The notes under the pieces: generated by a model
Told to the model about the DNA's origin: nothing
Seen by the model: the letters and a program-made list of their open reading frames with translations, nothing else
The model's database searches: none
From: an uncultured Opitutales bacterium
GTDB lineage: Bacteria; Verrucomicrobiota; Verrucomicrobiia; Opitutales; Coraliomargaritaceae
Direction of reading: 5' to 3'
DNA length: 57,446 bases
NCBI GenBank assembly: GCA_937775295.1
Contig: CALKBZ010000037.1
Span: forward strand, 1 to 57,446
Made by a program: the position numbers and the translations under genes
Shown here: positions 1-10,240 of the stretch, one piece after another
Layout of the letters: each line of letters begins with the position of its first letter
Numbering within the stretch: position 1 is the first letter of the stretch

Positions 1-86
1 TGACGTTAATCCTCTTGGTAGCTTCGCAGCGGTGGTGGAGCCAACGCCGTGGATAAGGGCATGATCTCCATTCAAAATTACGGATC
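1..86. other. Window edge upstream of the RND gene, no gene resolved
   Basis: This stretch probably holds the end of an upstream gene. RND permeases are usually preceded by their membrane-fusion-protein gene. All three forward frames are short here, and none gives a C-terminus I recognise. A frame open from about 22 to 93 would overlap the RND start by a few bases, but it has a TAG at 19-21. I therefore make no gene call. Confidence 0.3.
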
Positions 87-3000
87 ATGTTAAATCAACT
101 CATACGATTTTCTCTTTCACAGAGGCCATTAATTTTGGCCCTGGTTGTCATCGTCCTAGTTCTAGGAATCAAGAAAGCGGTGGAGCTTCCGGTCGAAGTG
201 TTACCGGACTTGACCAAGCCGACAGTGACTATTTTAACCGAGTCCGCTGGTTTTGCTCCCGAAGAAGTGGAAACACTGGTGACGATTCCATTGGAGAATT
301 CGCTGATGGGGGTGACGGGCGTGTCGCGGCTGCGTTCGATCAACGATGTGGGCTTGTCCTTAATCTTCGTCGAATTTGAATGGGGTACAGATATTTACCA
401 GGCGCGTCAGTTTGTGCAGGAGCGTTTGACTAGTGCGAGTGAATCATTGCCCGAAGGAGTGAGCCCTTATATGACGCCAGTCGCTTCGCTTATGGGTAAC
501 ATCCAACTGGTCGGATTGGCAGATCCTAGCGGGGAAACGAGCCCGCGTGAGTTGCGCTCGCTGGCGGATTGGACGATTGCCCGAAAACTGCAATCCATTC
601 CAGGGATCGCCGAAGTGCTGTCGATGGGCGGCGGGGTGAAGCAAGTACAAGTGCAGCCGGACCCAGATAAGATGTTGGCGATGGGTGTATCCTTTTCACA
701 AATACGCGATGCCTCTGCTCAAGCAGTTAAAAATACGACTGGCGGATTTTTAACGGAATCTTCACAAGAGATTATGGTGCGTAATTTGGCGATGACGACT
801 GACCTAGATGAGATCGGGAACACGGTCGTTGCGTACGAGAATGACCGGCCGATTCGTCTGCTTGATGTGGCCTCGCTGGTGTGGGATATTGAGCCAATGC
901 GTGGCGATGCTGGCCTTGGCAGCAAGCAGATTACCCAGGATGGTGTGGTAAAGGGTTACCCAGGGGTGATCCTCAGTGTGACAAAGTCGCCGGGGTTTGA
1001 TACCATAGATTTAACTGAGAAAGTGGAAGCCGCGCTCACCGAGTTGCAACAGACCCTCCCCACCGGGGTCAAAGTAGTCACGCTCTATCGGCAATCCGAC
1101 TTTATTAATCTTTCGATTGGAAATTTGGAAGAAGCGCTGCGTGACGGTGCCATCATGGTGGGGTTAGTGCTGTTTCTGTTTCTGTTCAATGTGCGGATTA
1201 CTTTAATCACGCTCACTGCGATTCCGCTTTCACTCGGCATCACGATTCTGGTGTTCGACCTGATGGACTTGAGCGTCAATTCGATGACGCTGGGTGGACT
1301 TGCTGTGGCGATTGGTATCGTGGTCGATGACGCGATTGTAGATGTGGAAAATGTGTTTCGCCGATTGCGTGAGAATGCGAGTGTCCCGAATCCACGGCCG
1401 AATCTTGAAGTGATTGCGAGTGCCTCCGCTGAGGTGCGCTCGTCGATTTTGTATGCCACGGTATTGATCATTTTGGTGTTCTTGCCGTTACTCGCATTGA
1501 GCGGCGTGGAGGGACGACTATTCTCGCCGATTGCGATTGCGACGATTGTTAGCATGAGTGCGTCGTTCGTGGTTTCGTTGACTGTTATCCCGGTGCTGTG
1601 TTCGTTTTTATTAAACCCAAAGGCGGGTGAAGTGCATGTCGATGGATTCATGGTGCGTGGCTTAAAGTGGGGCTTTCAAAAGACATGGCTCAACTTTTCG
1701 CTGGCACAGCCGTTTCTCGTGTTACTGATTACTGGGGTGCTGCTATTTTTCGCGTATGTGTCGTTGACCTCGATGGGGGGCAATTTCTTGCCAGCGTTTC
1801 GAGAGCCGACCGCATTGATCGCAATGACCACTGCACCAGGCACCTCGCTGAAGCAGACCACTGAACTCTCCGATACCGCGCAGGACTTACTGTTGCAGAT
1901 TCCAGAAGTCGAAACAGTCGGTTATCGTGTCGGCCGTGCCGAACGTGGTGACCATGTGGTGCCCGTCTCGACGGTTGAGTTTGATATCGAATTTACCGAA
2001 ACGTCTGATCGGGACCGCAAGGAAGTGTTAGAAGAAATACGTGTCACCATGCGCACGATTCCGGGCACATTCAGCGCGATGAGCACGCCATTGGCGGACC
2101 GCATTGGGCACATGCTCAGTGGTGTGTCTGCGAAGGTCGCGGTCAAAATCTATGGGCCTGACTTAAGCGAATTACGTCGCCTCGGCAACCAAGTCACTGA
2201 GATCGCACGGGCGATTCCAGGCATGGAAGAAGCGCGTGCGGAGCAGCAGGCGATGATTCCTCAGCTACGGATCGAAGTCGATCGTGACCGTGCGCTGGCG
2301 TATGGCGTGACACCCGGGAAATTGAACGAGCAGTTGTCCTCCTTGATGGGTGGCGAAGTTGTGGCCGAAATTTACCAAGGGCAGCGTGTGTATGACTTAG
2401 TCGTGCGTCTGCCGCTTGAGTGGCGTGAGTCCCCCGAGCGGTTGTCGAATTTGTATATCGATACACTGAGTGGACAGCGCGTGCCATTGAGCTACGTGGC
2501 AGAAATCCATCAAGCGACTGGGCCGAACACAATTCTGCGCGAAAACACCCTACGCCGCTTTGTGGTCTCAATCAATCCGACCACAGACGATTTGAATGCA
2601 GTGGTCGAAACCTTACAGAGTAAAGTCGCCGAGGAGTTGGTTTTACCGCAAGGCTATAGCGTAGCGTTTGAAGGCGAATATCAGGCGCAGCAAGACGCGA
2701 GGCGCACCATATTTATTATGTGTGTAATGATTCTGCTGCTGATTATTTTCTTACTCTATAGCTATTTCAAAACCTTTAGTTTCGTGTGGCTGGTGTTGAG
2801 CATCATTCCGATTTCTTTGATCGGCGGGGTCTTTTATACCAGCATGACTTTGAATAATATCAGTATCGCCACGCTGGTTGGTTTCATCGCAGTAACTGGT
2901 ATTGCTGCGCGTAATAATATTATGCTGCTCTCGCACTATCTGCACTTGATGCGGCACGAAGGTGAAGCATTTACGCGCGAGATGGTGGTGCGCGGCACGC

Positions 3001-3239
3001 TGGAGCGACTGGTGCCGATCTTGATGACTGCGATCTCTGCGGGCCTTGCCTTGATCCCATTGATTATTGCCGCAGATGAACCAGGCAAAGAAATCCTCAA
3101 TCCCGTCGCGATCGTCATCGTCGGTGGCTTGATTAGCTCGACGCTGCTCGGCCTCGCGGTGACGCCTGCTATCTTTTATGCCTTCTTTCAAAAGTCTGCC
3201 GAAAAGTCTATACGCCTAGGAGCCGCTGCTTCCGAGTAA
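87..3239 (+). CDS. RND-superfamily efflux permease, CzcA/CusA-like
   Basis: This is an inner-membrane, proton-driven pump of the resistance-nodulation-division superfamily, which normally works as a trimer with a periplasmic adaptor and an outer-membrane channel. The length of 1050 aa is typical. TM1 follows the N-terminus at about residues 14-31. The first porter domain starts with the usual LPVEVLPDLTKP segment, and the two membrane bundles lie at about 345-560 and 880-1035. The adjacent Asp pair of the proton relay is D414/D415 in TM4 (AIGIVVDDAIVDVEN). The overall pattern is closest to the heavy-metal branch, but the TM4 motif also resembles drug pumps, so the substrate is open. The next gene encodes a secreted protein with a Cys-rich tail, which favours metal. 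No adaptor gene is visible in the window. Confidence 0.88.
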   Translation: MLNQLIRFSLSQRPLILALVVIVLVLGIKKAVELPVEVLPDLTKPTVTILTESAGFAPEEVETLVTIPLENSLMGVTGVSRLRSINDVGLSLIFVEFEWGTDIYQARQFVQERLTSASESLPEGVSPYMTPVASLMGNIQLVGLADPSGETSPRELRSLADWTIARKLQSIPGIAEVLSMGGGVKQVQVQPDPDKMLAMGVSFSQIRDASAQAVKNTTGGFLTESSQEIMVRNLAMTTDLDEIGNTVVAYENDRPIRLLDVASLVWDIEPMRGDAGLGSKQITQDGVVKGYPGVILSVTKSPGFDTIDLTEKVEAALTELQQTLPTGVKVVTLYRQSDFINLSIGNLEEALRDGAIMVGLVLFLFLFNVRITLITLTAIPLSLGITILVFDLMDLSVNSMTLGGLAVAIGIVVDDAIVDVENVFRRLRENASVPNPRPNLEVIASASAEVRSSILYATVLIILVFLPLLALSGVEGRLFSPIAIATIVSMSASFVVSLTVIPVLCSFLLNPKAGEVHVDGFMVRGLKWGFQKTWLNFSLAQPFLVLLITGVLLFFAYVSLTSMGGNFLPAFREPTALIAMTTAPGTSLKQTTELSDTAQDLLLQIPEVETVGYRVGRAERGDHVVPVSTVEFDIEFTETSDRDRKEVLEEIRVTMRTIPGTFSAMSTPLADRIGHMLSGVSAKVAVKIYGPDLSELRRLGNQVTEIARAIPGMEEARAEQQAMIPQLRIEVDRDRALAYGVTPGKLNEQLSSLMGGEVVAEIYQGQRVYDLVVRLPLEWRESPERLSNLYIDTLSGQRVPLSYVAEIHQATGPNTILRENTLRRFVVSINPTTDDLNAVVETLQSKVAEELVLPQGYSVAFEGEYQAQQDARRTIFIMCVMILLLIIFLLYSYFKTFSFVWLVLSIIPISLIGGVFYTSMTLNNISIATLVGFIAVTGIAARNNIMLLSHYLHLMRHEGEAFTREMVVRGTLERLVPILMTAISAGLALIPLIIAADEPGKEILNPVAIVIVGGLISSTLLGLAVTPAIFYAFFQKSAEKSIRLGAAASE

Positions 3240-3317
3240 TACAATGCTGCGATTAGCGAGGGACGACCTCGTTGTAGTCCGTAGTCACCTTTATTTAATC
3301 AAATCGAAGAAAATATT

Positions 3318-3824
3318 ATGAAACAGAAAACACCCTTCAAAGTTCTCCTCATTGCGACGCTAGCCCTGTTCGGCGCAACCTATTGCTATGCTGCAGCGGG
3401 ACACGATAACGGCAATGGCGGGCATAGCTATGGAGTCACTAAGCCTGCGGCACAGGAACCCCAAGGTGGTCCCAATGGCGGTCGTCTTATCACAATCGTT
3501 GAGCCGTATCTAGAGTTCTTAGTAACGCCTGAGCGATTTGTGCAAATTACATTTTTAGGGCGCGATGGCCAAGTTCTCCCAGTTGTTGATCAAGTCGTCT
3601 CCGCGATTGGCGGTGATCGCAGTGCACCTACAAAAGTTGAGTTTGTTGAAGATGAAGGTCGTTTAATTTCAACCGCAGCTCTGCCGGAGATAAAGCGCAT
3701 GCCGATCATTTTACAGATCAAAACGACTCTTGATGCGGAGCGTGTGCGCGAAGCATTTTATTTGAATATGAGCGGTTGTTCAGGCTGTGAATATAAAGAA
3801 TACGCCTGTATTTGTGGGCATTAA
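3318..3824 (+). CDS. Secreted protein with Cys-rich C-terminus, probable partner of the RND pump
   Basis: I do not recognise a named family. The 168 aa product starts with a clear signal peptide (about residues 1-26, ending CYAAAG). A Gly/His-rich linker follows (GHDNGNGGHSYG), then a small domain beginning with the phrase PNGGRLITIVEPYLEFLVT. The last 15 residues are unusual: four cysteines and a terminal histidine in CSGCEYKEYACICGH, which could bind a soft metal ion or form disulfides. The gene lies 78 bp after the RND permease on the same strand. Similar short proteins with a GG-R-L and EF-V pattern occur beside heavy-metal RND systems, so a periplasmic metal-handling role is inferred, not shown. 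Confidence 0.6.
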   Translation: MKQKTPFKVLLIATLALFGATYCYAAAGHDNGNGGHSYGVTKPAAQEPQGGPNGGRLITIVEPYLEFLVTPERFVQITFLGRDGQVLPVVDQVVSAIGGDRSAPTKVEFVEDEGRLISTAALPEIKRMPIILQIKTTLDAERVREAFYLNMSGCSGCEYKEYACICGH

Positions 3825-4426
3825 GTGATTCGTTTTGTAGCGAATTCGCGTAGTTGGTTCGATGCTTTGAAAGCTATGGTCTTTTGCTAAAAAAGAATCT
3901 GACAATGCAAAGTCAACAGCGCGGCGAAAGTCAGTTTAAGGACGAGGCCGACGCGCTACATATCGCGTTGTTGGATGTGGCTTGAGTTGAACACGAGGCA
4001 TTGGGCGGAGAGGCGACCGGCAGTATAAATTCGCAGGAGGCTGCTAAGGTTAGGGGTAAAATGAGCGCTCCGCAGGTGGACTTGATCTGTATGCCAGCAT
4101 CCCGACTGCGACGGGTAGTAGTCGCGCGGCGGTTGCTGTGTTGGAGATCCAAATAAAGAGCAGCGCGGACGTGAGAAACAGTTCAATCGCGGTGATGCAG
4201 GAACAGCCGTGGCTGATTTTTAAGATGTGCTGGGCCAAGCATGGATCCAGTTTCTGGTAGGATAAGGCGGCGGCTTATCCGAAACCTCCGAGAAATAGGA
4301 AAATCAAAGGGTGGCTCGATCAATGGTGGTCGTAGTGGATTCGACCAGTTCACTACCAAGCATGTGACGAGCGATTCTAAATAAATGCTGATTGCAACTC
4401 CTCGCGGAATCGATATCACCTCTCGG
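3825..4426. other. Gene-poor stretch, about 600 bp
   Basis: No convincing gene is present on either strand. Open frames are short and overlap one another, and none shows a recognisable motif. Parts of the composition look coding-like without a continuous frame, so this may be a decayed gene, but I cannot identify an ancestor. The promoter of the downstream ppnP should lie towards the right end. Confidence 0.4.
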
Positions 4427-4747
4427 ATGTCTAAAAATTTTGAAAATATCTCTATCGTAAAAAAAGCCAATGTGTATTTCGGCGGCCAAGTCGCTAGCCG
4501 CACGGTTTTGTTTGCGGATGGTTCTAAGAAGACCCTCGGCTTCATGCAGACGGGTGATTACGAGTTCGGCGCTGAAGCTGCGGAATTGATGGAAATACTC
4601 GGTGGTGAAATGGATGTGAAACTCGCTGGCTCGGATGAGTGGAACACTTATGGCGAAGGCACTTCGTTTAATGTGCCAGGTAATTCCAAGTTCTCGCTCA
4701 AGGTGAAAGCAGGCGGCGCGGATTACTGCTGCACGTATCTGGACTGA
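4427..4747 (+). CDS. ppnP: Pyrimidine/purine nucleoside phosphorylase PpnP (DUF1255)
   Basis: PpnP (formerly YaiE) is a small cupin-fold enzyme that splits purine and pyrimidine nucleosides with phosphate, giving free base and ribose-1-phosphate. The 106 aa product matches the family along its length: an N-terminal [20 protein letters not shown] strand region, [18 protein letters not shown], then the near-invariant [16 protein letters not shown]. The end, YCCTYLD, corresponds to YLCRYL in E. coli. I chose the ATG at 4427 (MSKNFENIS) over an in-frame ATG at 4385 because the extra 14 residues do not resemble the family. A terminator hairpin follows at 4855-4878. Confidence 0.88.
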   Translation: MSKNFENISIVKKANVYFGGQVASRTVLFADGSKKTLGFMQTGDYEFGAEAAELMEILGGEMDVKLAGSDEWNTYGEGTSFNVPGNSKFSLKVKAGGADYCCTYLD

Positions 4748-4854
4748 TCGCAATGGCTTTCGCAGTTCTGCGACCCGTTTTGATTGCGGCTGAACTGTGA
4801 GCGCGGCCTCCAGACCTGGCTGTCGATACATGCCGAGGAGCTAATTAAATAATG

Positions 4855-4878
4855 AAAGCCCTCTTCTCGGAGGGCTTT
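4855..4878. terminator. Bidirectional terminator hairpin between convergent genes
   Basis: A 9 bp perfect stem, AAAGCCCTC and GAGGGCTTT, encloses a 6 nt loop between the plus-strand ppnP and the minus-strand NTF2-like gene. The A and T flanks give a short U-run in both directions. Confidence 0.7.
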
Positions 4879-4970
4879 AAGTTGGTGGCAACATGTTGTG
4901 CGGTGCCCAGATCTTGGCTGCGGGGCGAAATCACCACGCAGCCGGCTGTGTCCAATTGCGAACTCCGAGA

Positions 4971-5339
4971 CTAGCCCTCCGGCATTGCGGAGGAATGGTG
5001 CTCGACAATCTTCCAGTCCTGACCGTTCCAGCGGTAGACGTAGGTGAAGCGGGCTTGCACCGTTGCCCCATCCGCAAAAGCGAAGGTATAGACGCCGGAG
5101 TTGATCGCGACATCTCCGAAGGTGCGGACGTTGGACTCATCGATAGTACCTTTCGGGCCCTTGGCGAGGAACGCGACGAAATAGTCCTCGATTTCTGCGT
5201 GATTGTGACGCACCTGGTTGGAGACGGTCGGCAGCAAGATGGCATTGGTCTCGTAGAGTGCGGCAACATTCTTCGGCTCACCCGTTTGGAGAGCCGCGTT
5301 CCATCGGTCGAAGAGTGATGTGGTTTCGGTAGTATTCAT
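4971..5339 (-). CDS. NTF2-like protein, SgcJ/EcaC family
   Basis: This 122 aa protein has the cone-shaped NTF2/SnoaL-like fold pattern: an N-terminal helix (FDRWNAALQTGEPKNVAALYE), the NAILLPTVSN strand, a central helix EIEDYFVAFL, and closing strands with the typical ARFTYVYRWNGQDWKIVEHHSS. This matches the SgcJ/EcaC group also called DUF4440 or CaMKII-association-like. Members bind small ligands or act as unassigned enzymes, so no specific reaction can be given. The gene lies 72 bp downstream of dapL on the same strand and may share its transcript. Confidence 0.75.
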   Translation of the reverse strand: MNTTETTSLFDRWNAALQTGEPKNVAALYETNAILLPTVSNQVRHNHAEIEDYFVAFLAKGPKGTIDESNVRTFGDVAINSGVYTFAFADGATVQARFTYVYRWNGQDWKIVEHHSSAMPEG

Positions 5340-5411
5340 GATGTAGTTGGTATGAATGAGGAGGACGCCTTCGGAACAGCGAGCATCAATGGAGTGTCGG
5401 CCGCTGTTCCG

Positions 5412-6656
<1,245 letters not shown>

Positions 6657-6781
6657 GATTAATGACTTGTGTGAATGAATAATGGCGAACTGCCGGAAGT
6701 TGACTTGTTCGCTGAATGGTTAAGTTCTGATTGTTATTGTGATAAAGTAGTAGGTGGACTTAGTTGGTCTGCAAATTTGTT

Positions 6782-7630
6782 ATGCAAACAATTCAATCGG
6801 TCAATGAAATGCAATCTCACGCTATCGGTCTGCGCTCTAGTGGCCGTTTGATCGGACTGGTGCCGACGATGGGTTGTCTGCACGAAGGACATCTATCGTT
6901 GATCGACATTGCTAAAGAGCGTGCTGATAAGGTCATTGTTTCGATTTTTGTCAACCCCACCCAGTTTGGCCCCAGTGAAGATTTTGGGCGTTACCCTAAG
7001 TCACTCGAGGCGGATTTAGAGAAATGTGCCGAGCGTGGCGTCGATATTGTATTTAACCCGAGCGCGGCTGAAATGTATCCGCAGGGCTTCTCGACCTATG
7101 TGAATGAGGAAGACGTCGGCGCCGGACTGTGCGGGATTTCGCGGCCTAGTCACTTCCGCGGCGTGACGACTGTGTGCCTGAAATTGTTTAATATTACACG
7201 GCCTGATCTCGCGGTCTTCGGCCAGAAAGATGCGCAGCAATGCGCAGTCATCCAAAAGATGGTGACGGATCTCAACATTCCTGCTGAAGTGATCATCGGC
7301 GAAACCAAGCGCGGCGACGACGGTCTGGCGATCAGTTCGCGCAATCGTTATTTGACCAATACGCAAAACGAAGAGGCGCTCAGTCTTTCCAAGACGCTCT
7401 TGATGGCGCAGAAGATGGTGCACGAGGATGGGGTGCGTAGCGTGGATCGCGTGGTGGCCGAGGTCACACATCATCTGTCGATAGCGCGCTCCCTGCGGGT
7501 TATCTACGTGCAAATCGTGGATCGCCTGACGATGGAGCCTGCCAGTCGAGAGATCGAGCCAGGCAAGCATATGGTCTGTGTCGCTGCGTGGCTCGACCAG
7601 ACTCGCTTAATTGATAATATAGCACTTTAA
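6782..7630 (+). CDS. panC: Pantothenate synthetase
   Basis: PanC joins pantoate and beta-alanine with ATP to make pantothenate, the precursor of coenzyme A, in the cytoplasm. The 282 aa length is normal. Class-I-synthetase-like motifs are present: VPTMGCLHEGHLSLI near the N-terminus (the HIGH-like HxGH), SIFVNPTQFGPSEDF, the pantoate-binding VFGQKDAQQ, and AISSRNRYLT, the KMSKS-like equivalent. I use the ATG at 6782 (MQTIQSVNEM); an in-frame TTG at 6764 would add six residues with no family support. panB and panD are not in the window. Confidence 0.93.
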   Translation: MQTIQSVNEMQSHAIGLRSSGRLIGLVPTMGCLHEGHLSLIDIAKERADKVIVSIFVNPTQFGPSEDFGRYPKSLEADLEKCAERGVDIVFNPSAAEMYPQGFSTYVNEEDVGAGLCGISRPSHFRGVTTVCLKLFNITRPDLAVFGQKDAQQCAVIQKMVTDLNIPAEVIIGETKRGDDGLAISSRNRYLTNTQNEEALSLSKTLLMAQKMVHEDGVRSVDRVVAEVTHHLSIARSLRVIYVQIVDRLTMEPASREIEPGKHMVCVAAWLDQTRLIDNIAL

Positions 7631-7672
7631 CGGGAGTGAGGATTTAGGACTCAGCAGTTAGCTTTTAGAACG

Positions 7673-7725
7673 ATTCCTTCCCTTGCCTTTTTCTACTTTC
7701 TTTCTAGTAACCTTCTTTTCTTTTT
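7673..7725 (+). promoter_or_regulatory. Polypyrimidine leader directly before the nadB start
   Basis: The 53 nt just before the nadB ATG are almost all C and T, with only about six purines, and contain no Shine-Dalgarno motif. Shorter pyrimidine-rich tracts precede yjbQ (about 9412-9439) and pdxH (about 30239-30274). A role in S1-dependent ribosome recruitment is inference. Confidence 0.4.
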
Positions 7726-9309
7726 ATGTCACAATCTTACGATGTCATCGTTATCGGCAGCGGAATCGCTGGCCTGAGTTTTGCACTTAAAGTCGCCGAG
7801 GCGGGGCAACGCGTGGCGATTATCACCAAGAAGAATTCCGCGGAATCGAATACTAATTACGCGCAGGGCGGCATCGCCGCAGTCACCTCGCAGACCGACG
7901 ACGTCGAAATGCACGTGGCCGATACCCTCGACGCGGGCGACGGACTGTGCGATGAGGCAGCGGTGCGCGAGATTTTGACCGATGGCGCGGCGAGTATCGA
8001 AGAGTTAGCTCAGCGTGGCGTGGCTTTCACGCAACTGGATGATGGCACTGTCTCACTTGGCAAAGAGGGCGGTCATTCACAGCGTCGTATCCTGCACGTC
8101 AAAGATGTGACGGGTAAAGCTATCGAAGACGCCTTGCTGCACGGCATCGCAACCTCGCCAAATATCGAAACCTTTGAACATCATTTCGCGGTCGAGTTAA
8201 TCACCGCGGCGAAGCTTAATCAGTCGGGTGCAGATCGCGTGCTCGGCTTGTATGCGCTCAACACGAAAACCGAGCAGGTGGAGACTTTTCAATCCAGCGT
8301 GGTATTGCTCGCAACCGGTGGCATTGGTCAAGTTTATCAATATACCACCAATCCTTTTATTGCGACTGGCGATGGTATCGCGATGGCCTATCGTGCTGGA
8401 GTCGAGGTGCGTAACATGGAGTTTATCCAGTTTCACCCGACCGCATTTTATTCACGTGATTCGGATCGATTCTTGATTAGCGAAGCAGTCCGCGGCGAAG
8501 GCGCCATTTTGCGTAATCTTGCTGGGGAAGCCTTCATGGCGCGCTATGACGAGCGCCAGGATCTCGCGCCGCGCGATATTGTCGCCCGCGCGATTGACTC
8601 GGAAATGAAGCAATCTGGTGCGCGCCATGTGTGGTTGGATACGCGGGATATTCCGCTTAAGAAGTTACACGATCACTTTCCCAATATTTACGACTTCTGT
8701 CTAAAGCAGGGCGTCGCATTAGAAAAAGATATGATCCCAGTGGTGCCAGCGGCGCATTATTTGTGCGGAGGCGTGAAGACCAACTTGAGTGGAGAGACAT
8801 CCTTGGCAGGATTGTATGCCTGCGGTGAAGTCGCCTGCACGGGTTTGCATGGAGCAAACCGCTTGGCGAGTAACTCCTTGCTCGAAGCCGTGGTCATGGC
8901 AAATCGCGGAGCAACCGCAGTCGGGGAGTATTTGAAGACGTCACCCGCAGCGGCGCTTGAATTGCCAACTTGGGTCGATGGCAATGTGCGCGACTCCGAT
9001 GAACGAGTCGTGTTGCTGCACAATTGGGACGAAGTGAAGCGCACGATGTGGGACTACGTCGGCATCGTCCGCTCAACCAAGCGTCTCGAACGCGCTCGCA
9101 CACGTATTCAAGCACTCGACCGCGAGATCACCGATTATTATTGGAATTTCAAAGTCGATGAAAGCCTGCTGGAATTGCGTAACATGATCCTAGTCGCTGG
9201 CTTGGTGGTGGACTGCGCTTTGCAACGTAAGGAGAGCCGCGGGCTCCACTACACGCTCGATTTTACGGATAAAGATGAGGCACTCGCGGATTCTAAGGTG
9301 CGCATGTAA
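7726..9309 (+). CDS. nadB: L-aspartate oxidase
   Basis: NadB oxidises L-aspartate to iminoaspartate with FAD, the first step of de novo NAD synthesis. The 527 aa protein begins with the dinucleotide-binding motif VIVIGSGIAGLSFALKVAE. It then has the family-specific SNTNYAQGGIAAV and GGHSQRRILHVKDVTG, EFIQFHPTAFY with SEAVRGEGAILRN, and a C-terminal fumarate-reductase-type domain with GLYACGEVACTGLHGANRLA. These elements separate it from succinate dehydrogenase flavoproteins. nadA and nadC are not in the window. The start has no Shine-Dalgarno sequence and sits behind a polypyrimidine tract. Confidence 0.94.
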   Translation: MSQSYDVIVIGSGIAGLSFALKVAEAGQRVAIITKKNSAESNTNYAQGGIAAVTSQTDDVEMHVADTLDAGDGLCDEAAVREILTDGAASIEELAQRGVAFTQLDDGTVSLGKEGGHSQRRILHVKDVTGKAIEDALLHGIATSPNIETFEHHFAVELITAAKLNQSGADRVLGLYALNTKTEQVETFQSSVVLLATGGIGQVYQYTTNPFIATGDGIAMAYRAGVEVRNMEFIQFHPTAFYSRDSDRFLISEAVRGEGAILRNLAGEAFMARYDERQDLAPRDIVARAIDSEMKQSGARHVWLDTRDIPLKKLHDHFPNIYDFCLKQGVALEKDMIPVVPAAHYLCGGVKTNLSGETSLAGLYACGEVACTGLHGANRLASNSLLEAVVMANRGATAVGEYLKTSPAAALELPTWVDGNVRDSDERVVLLHNWDEVKRTMWDYVGIVRSTKRLERARTRIQALDREITDYYWNFKVDESLLELRNMILVAGLVVDCALQRKESRGLHYTLDFTDKDEALADSKVRM

Positions 9310-9439
9310 GCTAGTTGATCTGTATAATTCGGGATGAGCATTTAGGTGTGTGCATGCGATTAAGAGATCCTAGGAAAATTATTTTTAAACCCTTCTAGGG
9401 CTTTGCTAGCTCTTACTTTTTAACTCCGCCACTCCGCCC

Positions 9440-9865
9440 ATGCAGACCTTCACTAAACAACTACAAGTCTCCGCTCCGGGGAAATCGACCGAAGAGTTTA
9501 CTTCTGCCATCGAAGAGGGCTTGCGTGAGTCTAGCCTGCGCGAAGGCACGGTCACCGTCTTTTGCTGCCATACCAGTTGCAGTCTGGTGATTATGGAAAA
9601 CGCTGATCCATCTGCTCGCCGAGATCTGGAGCGCTTCATCGATCGCCTCGTCCCTGAGAATGATGCCGATTTTACGCATACCTACGAAGGGGCAGATGAC
9701 ATGCCGAGCCACATTAAGATGGCTCTGACGCGCACTGCGGAAGTGATCCCCTTCGTCGATGGGCGTCTCTGCCTCGGCACATGGCAAGGCGTGTTCCTCT
9801 GGGAGCATCGTGCGCGTTCACACAGTCGGCGCATCGTGCTCAGCTATCAAGGAGAGAGGGCGTAG
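9440..9865 (+). CDS. YjbQ/UPF0047 family protein
   Basis: A 141 aa cytoplasmic protein of the widespread YjbQ family, which has been reported as a secondary thiamine-phosphate synthase when overexpressed; its physiological reaction is not settled. Recognised landmarks are the CHTSCSLVIMENAD segment (histidine and Asn-Ala-Asp conserved), DMPSHIKMALT, and the C-terminal LGTWQGVFLWEHR that is close to invariant in the family. It stands alone between nadB and a convergent minus-strand gene. Confidence 0.87.
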   Translation: MQTFTKQLQVSAPGKSTEEFTSAIEEGLRESSLREGTVTVFCCHTSCSLVIMENADPSARRDLERFIDRLVPENDADFTHTYEGADDMPSHIKMALTRTAEVIPFVDGRLCLGTWQGVFLWEHRARSHSRRIVLSYQGERA

Positions 9866-9892
9866 CAATGCCTGCGTCACTCACTCAGTCCG

Positions 9893-10231
9893 CTATTCGC
9901 CATCTTCGTCCTCGAATCGAGCGAGGCAGTAGGAGGTGATCTCGTAAATCAGGTTCTCTTCGATGGTGTAGATGTCGCAGTAGTGCACGTCGCCCTCTAG
10001 ATCGTGCCCTTCGACGATCACGTGAGACTTGCTCTCAATGGTACGCAGGTTTTTGAAGTTTGGGTTGCCCTCGGCTTCGGCTTCCGCGCAGGTGTCTTCA
10101 ATGCCGGCTTTACCGATAATGCTGTGGTCACCAACGATGTGCCATTCGACTTCGTCAGCGATGAGTGGCAATGCTTTGGCAGATTGCCCGAGAGAGAAGG
10201 CCTGGCAGGCCGCAGTGATTTTTGCGTTCAT
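9893..10231 (-). CDS. SnoaL-like/NTF2-fold small protein
   Basis: This 112 aa acidic protein has the NTF2-like pattern: an N-terminal helix (AACQAFSLGQSAKALPLIAD), then VEWHIVGDHSIIGKAGIED and strand pairs ending EITSYCLARFED. The EVEWHIVGD..IIGKAGIE pattern matches SnoaL-like ketosteroid-isomerase relatives. No catalytic role can be assigned. It lies only 9 bp after purA on the same strand, so it is probably cotranscribed with guaB-purA. It differs in sequence from the other NTF2-like protein at 4971-5339. Confidence 0.62.
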   Translation of the reverse strand: MNAKITAACQAFSLGQSAKALPLIADEVEWHIVGDHSIIGKAGIEDTCAEAEAEGNPNFKNLRTIESKSHVIVEGHDLEGDVHYCDIYTIEENLIYEITSYCLARFEDEDGE

Positions 10232-10240
10232 AAGAAAAAA

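Noticed and set aside
6764-6781. TTG start six codons upstream of panC
   Set aside because: The ATG at 6782 fits the family start; the extra residues have no support.
9310-9439. Small RNA or tRNA between nadB and yjbQ
   Set aside because: No cloverleaf or convincing hairpin with T-run is visible in the 130 bp.
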